Assembly: GCA_003246455.1 (NCBI GenBank)
Contig: QKAF01000063.1
Span: 1-34,157 of the forward strand
Origin: Bacteroidota bacterium
GTDB lineage: Bacteria > Bacteroidota > Ignavibacteria > SZUA-365
DNA length: 34,157 nt
Direction of reading: 5' to 3'
The notes beneath the pieces are model-generated. The model had not been told where the DNA came from and did no database searches. It saw only the letters and a program-made list of their open reading frames with translations. This document shows positions 33,487 to 34,157 of this stretch, one piece after another (the stretch's first letter is position 1; every line of letters starts with the position of its first letter). Made by a program: the position numbers and the translations under genes.

Positions 33487-34157
33487 ATGGAACTTGAACT
33501 CACGGGAAAACGGGCATTGGTCGCCGGATCGAGCGACGGAATCGGGCGCGCCATCGCCGAAGGACTCGCTGCAGAGGGCGTCCATATCATGTTGTGTGCA
33601 CGCACCGAAACAAAGCTCTCCTCCCTGGCTGACGCATTACGCGCAGGCGGGGCAGCGCGCGTGGAATACATCGCCGCGAATCTGGATGCCCCGGAGGAAA
33701 TTTCGCGAGTCATCGCTGAAACAAATGAAGCGTTCGGCGGGGTGGACATTTTGATCACCAACAACGGCGGACCCAATCCCGGAGACTTTCTTTCCATGAC
33801 CGAGGAGGACTGGCTTGCGGGCTACAACCGCACGCTGATGAGCGGCATTCGCCTGATACGTGGTTTTCTTCCCGGGATGATCGACCGCGGTTTCGGCCGT
33901 GTGATCAACGTGACGAGCATTTCCGTCAAACAGCCCGTGCAGCGCCTGCTGCTTTCCAATACCTTCCGGGCCGGTGTCACGGGCATGGCCAAAACGCTGT
34001 CGGACGAAGTCTCGAAGCACGGTGTCACCGTAAACAACATTGCCCCCGGTTACATCGCCACGGGACGCCAGGCGCAGCTCTTCACCGACCGTGCAGCGAA
34101 AGCCGGTGTGACCGTCGACGAAATCCGCGACAATCTCACCGCCAACATTCCGATGGG
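33487..34157 (+). CDS. SDR-fold oxidoreductase-like protein, 3' end outside the window
   Basis: 223 codons visible, running off the window. The N-terminal dinucleotide motif is AGSSDGIGRAIAEGL (13-27), with Ala where classical SDRs have Thr. NNGGP (92-96) stands at the NNAG position, and INVTSISVKQPV holds the expected serine (Ser144 or Ser146). The classical YxxxK is absent: the aligned segment is LLLSNTFRAGVTGMAKTL, with Ser157 and Arg161 at those sites. IAPGYIATGR (185-194) matches the usual P-G cofactor loop. It belongs to the beta-ketoacyl-ACP-reductase-like SDR group with degenerate active site known from bacteria; catalytic competence is uncertain. It diverges from def and starts at ATG 33487 without a clear ribosome-binding site. 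Confidence 0.85.
   Translation, partial: MELELTGKRALVAGSSDGIGRAIAEGLAAEGVHIMLCARTETKLSSLADALRAGGAARVEYIAANLDAPEEISRVIAETNEAFGGVDILITNNGGPNPGDFLSMTEEDWLAGYNRTLMSGIRLIRGFLPGMIDRGFGRVINVTSISVKQPVQRLLLSNTFRAGVTGMAKTLSDEVSKHGVTVNNIAPGYIATGRQAQLFTDRAAKAGVTVDEIRDNLTANIPM

Noticed and set aside
33385-33585. 67-residue N-terminal extension of peptide deformylase
   Set aside because: It lacks homology, covers a promoter-like TATCTTTG element and overlaps the divergent SDR gene; ATG 33384 has its own AGGA.

Overview
The window looks like chromosomal DNA of a Gram-negative bacterium of the Bacteroidota/Ignavibacteriota (FCB) type. Three secreted proteins end in FlgD-like/Por (type IX secretion, T9SS) C-terminal sorting domains, one with the characteristic HPNPFNPSTTI string. 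There are two PorV/PorQ-family outer-membrane proteins, an lpxB gene for lipid A, and promoter-like TATCTTTG/TAAGTTTG elements that fit the Bacteroidota -7 consensus TAnnTTTG. The DNA is GC-rich, which is why long antisense shadow ORFs occur over many genes. The lineage is inferred from gene content; no rRNA or tRNA gene was seen.

Layout. (1) 1-7803: the 3' part of a giant T9SS-secreted adhesin-like protein with eleven exact-period 243-bp tandem repeats, then a lipoprotein-type subtilisin; both genes end in very similar GGACCCG-stem terminators. (2) 7836-11388, minus: a probable four-gene operon of a split AtuA-family protein (large and small chains) and a two-subunit transketolase. (3) 11626-13038: a divergent POT-family transporter closed by a strong terminator. 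(4) 13198-15888, minus: a large BNR/sortilin-like beta-propeller T9SS cargo. (5) 16062-18324: AMMECR1, MEMO-like and Rossmann/DUF2520 genes in tandem. (6) 18296-23854, minus: a tight five-gene operon of lipoprotein, FlgD-CTD propeller protein, two PorV/PorQ-family proteins and a GT4 glycosyltransferase. (7) 24011-29970, minus: an eight-gene housekeeping operon psd-pssA-purS-purQ-tatA-gatA-HAD phosphatase-site-2 protease. (8) 30136-31846: an ICMT/PEMT-like membrane methyltransferase and lpxB. (9) 31829-33384, minus: def and fmt, the N-formyl/deformyl pair of translation initiation. (10) 33487-end: a partial SDR-fold protein lacking the usual YxxxK.

How the parts work together: cell-envelope construction dominates. 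Lipid genes (pssA, psd, the methyltransferase, lpxB) flank one intergenic region. Tat and a site-2 protease sit in the same transcription unit as purine and tRNA-amidation genes. Two regions carry secreted T9SS cargo. The five-gene cargo/PorV/PorV/GT4 operon is the best candidate for a dedicated, undescribed surface-export or surface-decoration module. The AMMECR1-MEMO-DUF2520 trio is the other set with unknown biochemistry. No CRISPR array, insertion sequence, prophage or integrase was seen.
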